Counted from the stretch's first letter, positions 25,896-34,642 are shown. The stretch: DNA of 64,000 nucleotides from CADEED01 sp043747835 (GCA_043747835.1 JAYTOK010000051.1:1-64000), one strand, 5' to 3'. The notes: generated by a model from the letters alone, not told the origin. A program made the numbers and translations.

Positions 25896-26531
25896 CTACA
25901 ACGGGATGTTGAAGCTCGCGCGCACGCCGTCGACGACGAACTGGACCGCGAGCGCGCCTAACACGACGCCGAAGAGACGGTTCGCGACGTTCGTGCCCGT
26001 CACGCCGATGATGCGCATCAGCGGACCCGCGACCCACATGGCGAGCAGGCATAGCGCGAGCACGATGAGCGCGCAGAGAAACATCAGCGAGAACTGCAGC
26101 GGATGTTGCGTGACCGGAATCGGGCCGAACCACAGCAACAGGGTCGTCAATGCACCAGGACCGGCCATGAACGGAAAGGCAAGAGGGAAAACCGCTATGT
26201 CCGCGCGTTGCTTGCTCTCGACCTTCTCCTCACTGGAGGTGCGCGTGCCCGATTCGCGTGCGAAGACCATCTCGAGCGCGATGAGGAAAAGCAACAGCCC
26301 GCCGAAGATCCTGAACGAGTTGATCGAAATCCCCATCGCCGACAAAAAACCGGCGCCGACGAGCGCAAACAGCAGAAGTATGCCGCTTGCAACGAGCACG
26401 GATTTCAAGGCCATCTTGTGTTTGTAACTGTTGCTCGCGCCTTCGGTCAGGCCGGAGAACACCGGGATCAGCGAGATCGGCTCGACGACGACGAAGAACA
26501 CGATGAAAAACTTGAGGGCTTGTTCGAGCAT
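25896..26531 (-). CDS. MarC-family integral membrane protein
   Basis: A 211-residue protein with six predicted transmembrane helices and the MarC family segments FFVVVEPISLIPVF (helix 1) and FPLAFPFMAGPGAL (mid-protein). MarC/UPF0056 proteins have no firmly established transport function. I place the start at 26531 to match the usual family length of 200-220; an in-frame ATG at 26585 would add 18 residues. Neither has a strong ribosome site. Confidence 0.85.
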   Translation of the reverse strand: MLEQALKFFIVFFVVVEPISLIPVFSGLTEGASNSYKHKMALKSVLVASGILLLFALVGAGFLSAMGISINSFRIFGGLLLFLIALEMVFARESGTRTSSEEKVESKQRADIAVFPLAFPFMAGPGALTTLLLWFGPIPVTQHPLQFSLMFLCALIVLALCLLAMWVAGPLMRIIGVTGTNVANRLFGVVLGALAVQFVVDGVRASFNIPL

Positions 26532-26643
26532 GGTGCTTTGCGCAAGAAATTCGTTCTTGTATCGGTAACCTTTCGGGAGCAACATGAATTTGACTCGACG
26601 AAAGGCGCGCTCATCTTAGCAGCTACGACTTCGGAGGGACTCG

Positions 26644-26952
26644 ATGAAACCCGCCATCGGCAAGTGGTTCAAGATCCTGGGAAGCGACTCGTTTGAAGTC
26701 GTCGCCATCGACGATGACGACGGAACGATCGAGCTGCAGTACTTCGACGGCACCGTCGAGGAGATGGACATCGAAGACTGGCAGGCCGAGCACGACGCCG
26801 GAAACCTCCAGGAAGTCGAACCCCCCGAGGACTGGACCGGCTCCGTCGACATCGACCCCGAAGAAAACGAGGCGCGCGACACCTCCGGGTACGGCGAGAA
26901 CGATGATCGCCAGCGGCCGAGCCGGCTCGAGGGCCTCGACCTCTTCGAGTGA
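26644..26952 (+). CDS. Small acidic conserved protein
   Basis: A 102-residue, very acidic cytoplasmic protein: KWFKILGSDSFEVVAIDDDDG, then a YFDGTVEEMD segment resembling a small beta-barrel, and a disordered acidic C-terminus. Similar small proteins occur in gammaproteobacteria (I believe the DUF6763 group, not certain). No function is known. GGAGGG precedes the ATG. Confidence 0.7.
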   Translation: MKPAIGKWFKILGSDSFEVVAIDDDDGTIELQYFDGTVEEMDIEDWQAEHDAGNLQEVEPPEDWTGSVDIDPEENEARDTSGYGENDDRQRPSRLEGLDLFE

Positions 26953-26979
26953 ACCCGAGCTAACTACAGCGTCCTGACT

Positions 26980-27375
26980 CTAGAGCGGCGAGTTCGCCAA
27001 TCTCTCGACGTCCACATCCGCGGCAAGCATCACGCAGCCGCCAACCACTTCCACCGGAATCGACGTCAGCGACTGGCCCGCGCACGGGCCGGCGATGCAC
27101 AGCCCATTGTCGCGCGCGAACAGCGCTCCGTGCGAGCAACAGAGGATGAGGGCGCGGTCCGCCGTCAGGAATTTGTCAGGGCGCAGGTTCAACGGATGTC
27201 CGGCGTGCGGACAGTAGTTCACGTACGCGGCGATGCCGGTCGCGGTCTTGACGACGAAGCCGCGCAGCGGCCAGTCGCCCTCTCCCACCGAGAAGCCGCG
27301 ACTGCCAGTGGCGTCGAGCTCCGCCACGGCGCAGATCACCCGCGTCAGATCAATTTCGCGCGGCGGTGATGTCAT
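26980..27375 (-). CDS. Rieske [2Fe-2S] domain protein
   Basis: A 131-residue soluble protein with both Rieske ligand motifs: CPHAGHPLN (about 54) and CCSHGALF (about 79). It is of the small ferredoxin or nitrite-reductase-small-subunit type and could donate electrons to an oxygenase not present here. Its start overlaps the 3' end of the MFS gene by 26 bases, so the two are co-transcribed and translationally linked. Confidence 0.85.
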   Translation of the reverse strand: MTSPPREIDLTRVICAVAELDATGSRGFSVGEGDWPLRGFVVKTATGIAAYVNYCPHAGHPLNLRPDKFLTADRALILCCSHGALFARDNGLCIAGPCAGQSLTSIPVEVVGGCVMLAADVDVERLANSPL

Positions 27376-28783
27376 GGCGCGACAGCCACATCAGCAACAG
27401 CAGACCGGGAATGCTGAGACACGCGGTATAGAGGAAGAAGTCGCCGTAGCCCAGCGCGTCGACCACGAAGCCGGACGTGCCCATCAGCAACTTTCCCGGC
27501 AGCGAATACAGCGACGACAGCACCGCGTATTGCGTAGCCGTGTATTTCGAACTCGTGAGGCTCGACATGAACGCGATGAGCGCCGTGCCGTGCACGCCGA
27601 GCGCGAGGTTGTCGAAGCCGACGATGAACGAGAGGCCAAGACTGGTCGCGGGGCCGCGTGGATCGATGCGCTGGGACCAGAAATCGAACATTCCGCTCTG
27701 CGCGCATTCGAGCGGGATGTGACACGCATAGGTGCCGTAAGTCGCGTAGAAGATATTCGAGACGATGATCAGCACGCTGCCGAGTAAGAGGCCGCTGATG
27801 CGGCCGAGGCGCGCGACGAGCACGCCGCCGACCACCGCGCCGACGAGCGTCGATGGCCAGCCGAAGAACTTCGCGACGACACCGACCTCCGTGACGGTGA
27901 AGCCCATGTCTATATAGAAGGTGTTCGTCATCGTGCCCATCACGTAGTCGGTGAGACGGTACGTGCTGATGAACGCGAAAATGAGCAGACCTAAGCCAAG
28001 GCCGTATCGTCCGAAGAAATCGGCGACGGGTCCCACGACCGCGCCCATGAACCAGACTCCCGACGATTGCAACCAGCGCGGCCAGTGCGCGCGGGTCTGA
28101 AGCCACGCCGCCGCGCGATGCTCGCGTTGTTCGACCGACTCCGTGAACAGCCGCGCCGGTTCGAGTACGAGCAGAGTCGTGATTATTCCGACGGACATCA
28201 GCGCGGCCATCGTCAGGTAGCTCGTCCGGAAACCGGACTCGCCCGCGATGATGAGCGCGCCGGCGGACGCGGCCATGAGCGCTGTGCGGTAACCGATCTG
28301 GTACGCCGCGGCCATTGCGCCCTGCTTGTCGGCGGTCGCCGATTCGATGCGCCAGGCGTCGATGGCGATGTCCTGTGTCGCCGCGAAGAATGCGACCAGC
28401 AGCGCGAACACGGCGATGTGGGGGATGCTCAGTTGCGGATCGCCGAGGCCGATATTCGCGAGACAGATCATCACGCCTATCTGCGCGACGAGCATCCAGG
28501 AACGACGGCGGCCTAACAGCTTGTCGAGAACCGGCAACCCGACGCGGTCGACGATCGGCGCCCACATCCACTTGAACGAATACATGAGCCCGACCCACGC
28601 GAGCATGCCAATGGTCGCGCGTTCGATGTGCGCGGTGCGCAGCCACGCGGAAAGCGTCGAGAACACGAGGTAGAACGGCAGTCCCGCGGAGAATCCGAGG
28701 AACAGCATCGAAAGCACGGGGCGCTCGGCGTAAACCGCGAGTGCCTGACCCCAGGTCGGTTTCCGCGGCGTTTCAGCTGGCAT
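27350..28783 (-). CDS. AmpG-like MFS transporter
   Basis: A 477-residue major-facilitator protein with about 12-14 helices. It has the AmpG/PAT-family features LSMLFLGFSAGLPFYLVFSTLS at the start (split by eye), MYSFKWMWAPIVDR and ATQDIAIDAWR. AmpG imports anhydromuropeptides during cell-wall recycling. ATG at 28783, no clear ribosome site. It is divergent from pyrE with only 45 bp between starts, and shares an operon with the Rieske gene. Confidence 0.82.
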   Translation of the reverse strand: MPAETPRKPTWGQALAVYAERPVLSMLFLGFSAGLPFYLVFSTLSAWLRTAHIERATIGMLAWVGLMYSFKWMWAPIVDRVGLPVLDKLLGRRRSWMLVAQIGVMICLANIGLGDPQLSIPHIAVFALLVAFFAATQDIAIDAWRIESATADKQGAMAAAYQIGYRTALMAASAGALIIAGESGFRTSYLTMAALMSVGIITTLLVLEPARLFTESVEQREHRAAAWLQTRAHWPRWLQSSGVWFMGAVVGPVADFFGRYGLGLGLLIFAFISTYRLTDYVMGTMTNTFYIDMGFTVTEVGVVAKFFGWPSTLVGAVVGGVLVARLGRISGLLLGSVLIIVSNIFYATYGTYACHIPLECAQSGMFDFWSQRIDPRGPATSLGLSFIVGFDNLALGVHGTALIAFMSSLTSSKYTATQYAVLSSLYSLPGKLLMGTSGFVVDALGYGDFFLYTACLSIPGLLLLMWLSRHDITAARN

Positions 28784-28789
28784 GGTTCG

Positions 28790-28815
28790 GTATGATCCGC
28801 ACCACCGCATCATAC
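28790..28815. promoter_or_regulatory. Face-to-face -10 hexamers (GTATGAT-N12-ATCATAC)
   Basis: The plus strand has TATGAT at 28791-28796 for pyrE, and the minus strand has TATGAT at 28814-28809 for the transporter. The 45-bp gap leaves no room for separate promoters, so the two would overlap. The -35 elements are poor. The same inverted repeat could instead be a repressor site. Confidence 0.4.
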
Positions 28816-28828
28816 GGAAACGAGAGAC

Positions 28829-29506
28829 GTGCAGGAGTACCAGAGAACCTTCATCGAGCTCGCGATGTCGCGCAGCGCGCTTCGCTTCGGATCGTTCAAG
28901 CTCAAGTCGGGGCGCGACAGCCCGTACTTCTTCAACGCCGGACTGTTCGGCGACGGCGAAGCCATCGCGGTGCTCGGCAAGTGTTACGCCGCCGCACTCA
29001 CGCGCTCCGGTCTCGAGTACGACATGTTGTTCGGCCCGGCTTACAAGGGCATCCCGCTCGCGACGACGACGGCCATCGCACTCGCCGAACACCACCATCG
29101 CAGCGTGCCCTGGGCTTTCAATCGCAAGGAAGCGAAGGAACACGGCGAAGGCGGCAACATCGTGGGCTCGAAGCTCGCGGGCCGCGTCGTCATCGTCGAC
29201 GACGTGATCACGGCCGGCACCGCCATCCGCGAATCCGTCGAGATCATCCGTGCCGCCGGCGCAACGCCCGCCGGAGTCGCGCTCGCACTGGATAGACAGG
29301 AGCGAGGCCAGGGAACGCAGTCGGCCGTTCAGGAAGTGTCGGCGCAGTTCGGATTGCGCTGCGTCAGCATCCTCACGCTGTCCGACCTCATCGACTCCTT
29401 CGCCGAAGGCCCGGGTGACGCAGTTCGCATTTCCAGCGAACAGTTCGCCGCATTGCGGGCTTACCAGCAGGCGTGGGGCGTCGGCGCCGTATCCGCGGCC
29501 GGATGA
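28829..29506 (+). CDS. pyrE: Orotate phosphoribosyltransferase
   Basis: A 225-residue enzyme of de novo pyrimidine synthesis, converting orotate and PRPP to OMP. The PRPP loop VVIVDDVITAGTA (about 123-135) is intact, with the substrate loop RKEAKEHGEGG before it. GTG start with GAGAG upstream. Its place next to dut-coaBC-radC reproduces the E. coli order. Long C-terminal part (about 10 residues beyond the usual end). Confidence 0.95.
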   Translation: MQEYQRTFIELAMSRSALRFGSFKLKSGRDSPYFFNAGLFGDGEAIAVLGKCYAAALTRSGLEYDMLFGPAYKGIPLATTTAIALAEHHHRSVPWAFNRKEAKEHGEGGNIVGSKLAGRVVIVDDVITAGTAIRESVEIIRAAGATPAGVALALDRQERGQGTQSAVQEVSAQFGLRCVSILTLSDLIDSFAEGPGDAVRISSEQFAALRAYQQAWGVGAVSAAG

Positions 29507-29526
29507 GCTGGGGCAATATAGCCTCC

Positions 29527-30204
29527 ATGCGCAAAGCCATTTCCGTCCTGGCAGTGCTGTCCGGCCTCATCATGGCCGCCGCGGCTCAAGCTCAGGCGCC
29601 CGCCGCCACTTCACAAGGGAAGCAGACTTATAAGTGGGTCGACGAGAAAGGCGTCACTCACTACGGCGACAGCGTCCCCTCGGAGTATTCGCAGCGCGAA
29701 CAGCGCGTGCTGAACGACCAGGGTCTCGAGGTGCAGAAGCGCCAGGCCGAGTTGTCGCCCGTCGAAGCCGCCGAGCGCGCGAATAAGCACAAGGAAGAAA
29801 CGCAGCGCAAGCAGCACGACATGTTCCTGTTGTCCACCTACCCGTCGACGCGCGAGATCGAGAACGTACGCGACACGCGCCTCGACCAGATCAACGGTCA
29901 GATCTCGGCGGCGGAGGCGTACATCGCGAGCCTCACGACGCGCGTCGATGGCCTGAAGCAACGCTCGAAGATGTTCGCGCCGTACAACACGAATCCGGGT
30001 GCGCGCCGAATGCCCGACGATCTCGCCGAGGAGATGGTGCGCGCATTGAGCGAACTGCGTACGCAGAACGCAGCGCTCGCGACCCGCCGCACCGAAGCGC
30101 AGGCCGTGACCGAGCAGTTCGACGGCGACATCCGCCGATTCAGGGAATTGAGGAGTTCGGCCGCCGCGCGCGTCAATGACGCGAACCGGCCGAAGAAGCA
30201 GTAG
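29527..30204 (+). CDS. DUF4124-domain exported protein
   Basis: A 225-residue protein with a signal peptide (about 1-22, AQA-Q) and a DUF4124 domain (KQTYKWVDEKGVTHYGDSVP, about 36-55). The rest is predicted alpha-helical and coiled. The family is periplasmic and of unknown function. It follows pyrE by 20 bp and is probably in its operon. A small hairpin at 30212-30229 lies between it and the convergent dut. Confidence 0.82.
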   Translation: MRKAISVLAVLSGLIMAAAAQAQAPAATSQGKQTYKWVDEKGVTHYGDSVPSEYSQREQRVLNDQGLEVQKRQAELSPVEAAERANKHKEETQRKQHDMFLLSTYPSTREIENVRDTRLDQINGQISAAEAYIASLTTRVDGLKQRSKMFAPYNTNPGARRMPDDLAEEMVRALSELRTQNAALATRRTEAQAVTEQFDGDIRRFRELRSSAAARVNDANRPKKQ

Positions 30205-30216
30205 CTAGCTTCGGGA

Positions 30217-30714
30217 CTAGCGAGTCCCGGTGTGACCGAAGCCACCGGCGCCGCGCGCCGATGCGGCGAAATCCTCGACGACCTCCAGCTTCACCTGCAC
30301 GACGGGCACGATCACCATCTGCGCGATGCGTTCGCCCGGTTGCACGACGAATTCCACGCTGCCGCGATTCCAGCACGACACCATGAGCTGCCCCTGGTAG
30401 TCGGAGTCGATGAGGCCCACGAGATTGCCGAGCACGACGCCGTGTTTGTGACCGAGACCCGAGCGCGGCAGGATCACGGCCGCGAGACCCGGATCGTCGA
30501 TGTGAATCGCGAGACCGGTCGGGATCAGCTCGGCCTTGCCGGGCGCGAGCGTCAGCGGCGCTTCTAGCAGCGCGCGCAGATCGAGACCGGCGGATCCGTC
30601 CGTTGCATACGCCGGCAGCGGAAATTCCTTGCCGATGCGCGGGTCGAGGATGCGGACCTTGAGCGCGCGCTGCGCGCTTCCAAATGCTGACGCCTGTGTT
30701 ACGGCCGCGTTCAT
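30217..30714 (-). CDS. dut: Deoxyuridine 5'-triphosphate nucleotidohydrolase
   Basis: A 165-residue trimeric dUTPase that removes dUTP and supplies dUMP. The five motifs are visible: DGSAGLDLRA, PRSGLGHKHG, NLVGLIDSDYQG, GERIAQMV and the glycine-rich C-terminal GAGGFGHTG. It overlaps coaBC by four bases, as part of a conserved gammaproteobacterial coaBC-dut operon. Confidence 0.96.
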   Translation of the reverse strand: MNAAVTQASAFGSAQRALKVRILDPRIGKEFPLPAYATDGSAGLDLRALLEAPLTLAPGKAELIPTGLAIHIDDPGLAAVILPRSGLGHKHGVVLGNLVGLIDSDYQGQLMVSCWNRGSVEFVVQPGERIAQMVIVPVVQVKLEVVEDFAASARGAGGFGHTGTR

Positions 30715-31946
30715 GCCTGCACGCTCGCGAGCCGCACCGCCTTGCGTTCGACGTAGCGCTCAGCGATCAGCTCCACGAGATCGCGCGCGAGCGCGACTTT
30801 CGGCGCGTGCGGCAATTCCTGGCGTCCATCGCGCCAGAGCACGAGCAACGCGTTGTCGTCTTTTTCGAAGACCTTGTCGTGTCCGACTTCGTTCGCGGCG
30901 ATCATGTCGAGATTCTTCTTGATGAGTTTCTGTCGCGCGTATTGTTCCACGGAATCCGTCTCGGCCGCGAAACCGACCACGAAGGGCCGCGCGAGACCGA
31001 CGCGCGCCGCCACCGTCGCGAGGATGTCGACCGTGCGCTCCATCTGGAGGTCCATCGACTCCGACGTCTTCTTGATCTTGCTCCCGGCGGGCTTCGTGGG
31101 GCGATAGTCCGCGACCGCGGCCGTTGCGATGAAGATGTCCACGCCGTCGAGATTTTTCAGCACGGCATTCAACATGTCGGCGGCGCTTTCTACATCGATG
31201 CGCTTGATGCCGATCGGCGTCTGCAGCGCCACGGGACCGGCGACGATCGTGACGTCGGCGCCCGCCGCGCGCGCGGCGGCCGCGACCGCGAAGCCCATCT
31301 TTCCGGAGCTGCAGTTGCTGATGAAGCGGACGGGATCGATGCGTTCGCGCGTCGGACCCGCCGTCAGCAACACGCGTTTGCCGGCGAGCGGACCCGTCGG
31401 CGCGATGGCGCTCGAGACGAACCCCGCGAGTTGCGTGGGCTCGAGCATGCGGCCCGCGCCAGTTTCGCCGCAGGCCTGGTCGCCTTCACCGGGACCCCAG
31501 ACGTGAACGCCGCGCGCCTTGAGAGTCGCGACGTTTGCCTGAGTCGCGGCATTCGCCCACATGAGCCGGTTCATCGCGGGCGCGACCGCGATCGGCCGGT
31601 CGGTCGCAAGACACAGCGTCGTCAGCAGATCGTCGGCCTGCCCGGTAGCTAGACGCGCGAGGAAATCGGCTGTGGCCGGCGCGATGATCACGAAGTCGGC
31701 CCAGCGCGCGAGCTCGATGTGCGACATCGCTTTCTCGGCTTCGGGATCCCACAGGTCGCTGCGCACGTCGCGTCCGGACACGGCCTGAAAAGTCATCGGC
31801 GTCACGAACTCGCGCGCGCCCGCCGTCAGCACCACCTGCACTTCGGCGCCTTGCTCACGGAGCCGGCGCACGAGATCGGGACTTTTGTAAGCGGCGATGC
31901 CGCCCGTGACGCCGAGTAATACGCGTTTGCCTTGCATGGCGGCCAT
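30711..31946 (-). CDS. coaBC: Bifunctional phosphopantothenoylcysteine decarboxylase / phosphopantothenate-cysteine ligase
   Basis: A 411-residue coenzyme A enzyme: N-terminal flavin-dependent decarboxylase CoaC (LLGVTGGIAAYKSPDL, then APAMNRLMW) and C-terminal ligase CoaB (ITAGPTRE-type LLTAGPTRERIDPVRFISN, AAVADYRP, KKNLDMIAANEV). Two starts are possible, 31946 and 31937, three codons apart; neither has a strong ribosome site. It is co-transcribed with dut and divergent from radC. Confidence 0.95.
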   Translation of the reverse strand: MAAMQGKRVLLGVTGGIAAYKSPDLVRRLREQGAEVQVVLTAGAREFVTPMTFQAVSGRDVRSDLWDPEAEKAMSHIELARWADFVIIAPATADFLARLATGQADDLLTTLCLATDRPIAVAPAMNRLMWANAATQANVATLKARGVHVWGPGEGDQACGETGAGRMLEPTQLAGFVSSAIAPTGPLAGKRVLLTAGPTRERIDPVRFISNCSSGKMGFAVAAAARAAGADVTIVAGPVALQTPIGIKRIDVESAADMLNAVLKNLDGVDIFIATAAVADYRPTKPAGSKIKKTSESMDLQMERTVDILATVAARVGLARPFVVGFAAETDSVEQYARQKLIKKNLDMIAANEVGHDKVFEKDDNALLVLWRDGRQELPHAPKVALARDLVELIAERYVERKAVRLASVQA

Positions 31947-32069
31947 TATCGGCAACGGTCGGAACGGCGCCAGTTGCATTCGGTTCGCCGGTTAGTCCCG
32001 GGAGTTATTGATGATTCGCGTGGAATTGAGGACTCCGTGCTGGACTCCCGATGCAGCCATGATTGCCCG

Positions 32070-32756
32070 ATGGATCAGCGAGTTAGCATCAGAGCATGGC
32101 CCCGCGGGGAGCGCCCCCGGGAAAGGCTCATCGAACGTGGCGCGCAGGCGCTGTCCGATGCGGAGCTCGTCGCCGTGCTGCTGGGAACCGGCTCGGCCGG
32201 CGCGAATGCGCTCGAGCTGGCGCGGCAGCTGATCGCCCACTTCGGCAGCCTGCGCCGCATGCTCTCGGCCCACCGCCGCGACCTGCTCGATCAGCGTGGC
32301 TTGGGCCCCGCGCGTTACGCAATGTTGATGGCCGCGCTCGAGCTTGCTCGACGCCATTACTGCGAAGCGATGCGCGCCGGTCCCGCGATGAACGCGCCGG
32401 CCGCCACGCGGCAGTTCCTGACCGCGCAGTTGCGCGATCGTCCGTACGAAGTCTTCTGCTGCCTGCACCTCGACAACCGCCATCGCCTGATCCACTTCGA
32501 GGAGTTGTTTCGCGGGACGATCGATGGCGCGAGCGTGCATCCGCGCGAAATCGTGCGCCAGGCGCTGCAGTACAACGCGGCCGCGCTGATCTTCGCGCAC
32601 AACCATCCCTCCGGTGTCGCGGAGGCGAGTCAGGCGGATGAGCTGATCACGCGCCGGCTGCGCGATGCACTCGCGCTCGTCGACATCCGCGTGCTCGATC
32701 ACCTGATCGTCGGCGACAACACGTGTCTGTCGTTCGCGGAAAGGGGACTTCTTTAA
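32070..32756 (+). CDS. radC: RadC-family JAB1/MPN+ protein
   Basis: A 228-residue protein with an N-terminal helix-hairpin-helix-like region (SIRAWPRGERPRERLIERGA) and a C-terminal JAMM domain: EELFRGTIDGA, then the metal motif HNHPSG followed by EASQADE. Its role is not settled, despite the historical DNA-repair name. The ATG at 32070 matches the family start; weak upstream sequence. In E. coli radC is followed directly by rpmBG; here a 2-kb insertion separates them. Confidence 0.92.
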   Translation: MDQRVSIRAWPRGERPRERLIERGAQALSDAELVAVLLGTGSAGANALELARQLIAHFGSLRRMLSAHRRDLLDQRGLGPARYAMLMAALELARRHYCEAMRAGPAMNAPAATRQFLTAQLRDRPYEVFCCLHLDNRHRLIHFEELFRGTIDGASVHPREIVRQALQYNAAALIFAHNHPSGVAEASQADELITRRLRDALALVDIRVLDHLIVGDNTCLSFAERGLL

Positions 32757-32786
32757 AATGTGGAGTTCTGTCGGCCAGAAGTCGGT

Positions 32787-32813
32787 TCTCCCGCACTGAT
32801 GTGCGGGAGATTT
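32787..32813 (+). terminator. Hairpin after radC
   Basis: TCTCCCGCAC (32787-32796) pairs with GTGCGGGAGA (32801-32810), four-base loop, then TTT. The U-tract is short, so the terminator is plausible but weak. Confidence 0.45.
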
Positions 32814-32820
32814 GCCATCG

Positions 32821-32848
32821 GCCACAAGCCGCCACAATGTAGCCACAA
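32821..32848. repeat. Three phased direct repeats GCCACAA
   Basis: Copies begin at 32821, 32831 and 32842, spaced about one helical turn apart, just upstream of the membrane-protein gene at 32909. This arrangement is typical of a regulator that binds one DNA face. Alternatively it is a relic of the insertion junction. Confidence 0.4.
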
Positions 32849-32908
32849 GTTAGGCACTCTCGGATGCAAGTATCGCGACTCCTGTAGAGCACGACGGAGC
32901 TCAACTCG

Positions 32909-33631
32909 ATGTTCGATTTCTTCAAGGGAGCCGCTGTGACGCTCCTGGTTTGGGTGGTGACCGTCAGTGTGACAAGAGAGCTCTCTGGCGCCCTCTTCTG
33001 GGGCCTGCCCCTGACTTCGTTCGTGTTGCCGCTCCTGCTACCGAACGGTCGGTGGCTATTCGGCGGCGCGGCCTTTGCTATTGCGATCGTGGTACTTGCC
33101 TATGCTGACTCTGACAGGAGCCTCGGGGCGGCCATTGCGCTCTTCGTGTTCAGTTGGGCCTGTGCAGCCACGTTTCTGGGCATCGCGGCTCGCTACACGC
33201 TCCGTGCGCTACGTGCGTGGTATCGAAGGCGCACTAACGCGCCGCCCCTGCCGGAGAAAACGCTCCCGCCAATTGCGCCTCGGAGCGTCGTGTTGACCGT
33301 CTGTGGCGCGCTCGCGCACCTCGCAGCGTACGCAGTATTTGTCATGCATTCGGCGGGGGTGAGTGCGGAGCAGATCGCGTCGGGACGACCGTATTGCATA
33401 CAGATCGCGTCGGGTGACGGCTTCAGAAGCGTGAGAAGCCGGTTGGAGTTGCTGGGCTTCTACATGATGAGCAACGGGTCAGTGAGACACGCGGTGCTCG
33501 CCGTGAAGAACGGAAGCGTGCTCGAGACGTACCACTGGTCTTACAAGAACAATTTGTTTGCGCCCGACGAATATGGGCCGCAGCCGGTTCATTGCGTCGT
33601 CGCTCCGGATTTCCTGAGGCAAGCGCGATGA
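32909..33631 (+). CDS. Hypothetical membrane protein
   Basis: A 240-residue protein I cannot assign. Four hydrophobic segments are visible at about 8-24, 30-46, 50-66 and 72-95, then a cytoplasmic basic loop, a further helix (128-148) and a C-terminal soluble tail with several Tyr and Cys. Base composition looks less GC-rich than its neighbours. Its C-terminal codons overlap, in another frame, the CBM2 fragment that follows. It belongs to the accessory insertion between radC and rpmB. Confidence 0.55.
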   Translation: MFDFFKGAAVTLLVWVVTVSVTRELSGALFWGLPLTSFVLPLLLPNGRWLFGGAAFAIAIVVLAYADSDRSLGAAIALFVFSWACAATFLGIAARYTLRALRAWYRRRTNAPPLPEKTLPPIAPRSVVLTVCGALAHLAAYAVFVMHSAGVSAEQIASGRPYCIQIASGDGFRSVRSRLELLGFYMMSNGSVRHAVLAVKNGSVLETYHWSYKNNLFAPDEYGPQPVHCVVAPDFLRQAR

Positions 33632-33956
33632 TCTGTTTTCGGGCGCGGAAGGGGGCTCGTCTAACTTCCGCTCCCTCCAATGGCAGGAGGGTTACGTCAT
33701 CGAGCCCGTGCGCGTGACGAACACGAGTGCGTCGTCGATCAAAGCGTGGACGGCGACCTTCACACTGCCCGCGGGGCACACGATCACCGGATCGTGGAAC
33801 ACCGTGATCGCCTCGAGCGGACAGACCGTGACCGCGCGCAACGCGTCGTACAACGGCACGCTCACGGCGAACGGTTCGACGACGTTCGGCTTCCAGGTGC
33901 GCAAGCCGAATGGAAACACGCAGACGCCGGCGAGTTACGCCTGCACGTCGCCGTAG
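33618..33956 (+). pseudogene. CBM2-like carbohydrate-binding module fragment, no start
   Basis: The frame is open from just after a stop at 33615 to a TAG at 33954, but has no credible start or signal peptide. The first recognisable residues are SLQWQEGYVIEP and VRVTNTSASSIKAWTATF. The rest (SGQTVTARNASYNGTL, STTFGFQV) is a near-complete family 2 cellulose-binding domain, lacking only its first ten or so residues. It looks like the C-terminal remnant of a secreted glycoside hydrolase cut off by rearrangement. A GTG at 33708 could start an 82-residue protein, but no ribosome site supports it. Confidence 0.6.
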
Positions 33957-34004
33957 CGACGAGGCGCCAACCGTGCGACGCTGACCACGAAAGGGGTCAA
34001 TCGA

Positions 34005-34619
34005 ATGTCGTCGACGCCGCACGGTTTTCGTTGGGCTGCGCTGTGGGCGCTGGCTTTGTGCGCCTGCGGTGACGGGGGCGAGTCCGGCGCGCCCGCCGGC
34101 AGCGACACGATCGCACCGGATACGGAGCTGATCTCGCCGCCGCCGCCGCGCACGAACGTGACGGTGCTGTCGTTCACGGTCGTATCGAACGAAGCTGGCG
34201 CCGTCTTCGAGGCTCGGGCCGACGGCAGTCTCTTCACGCCGGTCCCGGCAACCTTTTCGTTGAGCGCACTCGGTGACGGCCCGCACCGGATCGAGATCCG
34301 TGCGCGCGACGCCGTGGGCAATGTCGACGCGTCGCCCCTGGTTTTCGACATCGTCATCGACCGCGTCCCTCCGGACACGATGATCTCGAGCGGCCCGCCG
34401 GCGACATCGGCGTCGCCTTCCGCCACGTTCGCTTTCATGTCCGAGGCCAATGCGTCGTTCGAAACCAGTCTCGATGGCGCACCGTTCGCGTTCGCGCCAA
34501 CCCCACTGACGATCGCCGGTCTGGCGACGGGTCCGCATTCGTTGAATGTTCGCGCCATGGACGCAGCCGGCAACGTCGATCCGTCGCCGGCTGCGTATTC
34601 CTGGACGGTCGTACCCTAA
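34005..34619 (+). CDS. Lipoprotein with two Ig-like repeats
   Basis: A 204-residue lipoprotein (lipobox around ALCAC, residue 18-20) with two tandem domains of the secreted beta-sandwich type (DTELISPPP ... DAVGNVDASPL and DTMISSGPP ... DAAGNVDPSPAAY). These repeats are frequent in large extracellular proteins, where they act as stalks. The protein may be cell-surface adhesive. It belongs to the accessory segment between radC and rpmB. Confidence 0.7.
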   Translation: MSSTPHGFRWAALWALALCACGDGGESGAPAGSDTIAPDTELISPPPPRTNVTVLSFTVVSNEAGAVFEARADGSLFTPVPATFSLSALGDGPHRIEIRARDAVGNVDASPLVFDIVIDRVPPDTMISSGPPATSASPSATFAFMSEANASFETSLDGAPFAFAPTPLTIAGLATGPHSLNVRAMDAAGNVDPSPAAYSWTVVP

Positions 34620-34642
34620 AAACACACCCACATCGCCCGAAG

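Noticed and set aside
30212..30229. CGGGACT/AGTCCCG hairpin as a terminator between DUF4124 and dut
   Set aside because: No T-tract and it overlaps the dut stop; kept only as a note.
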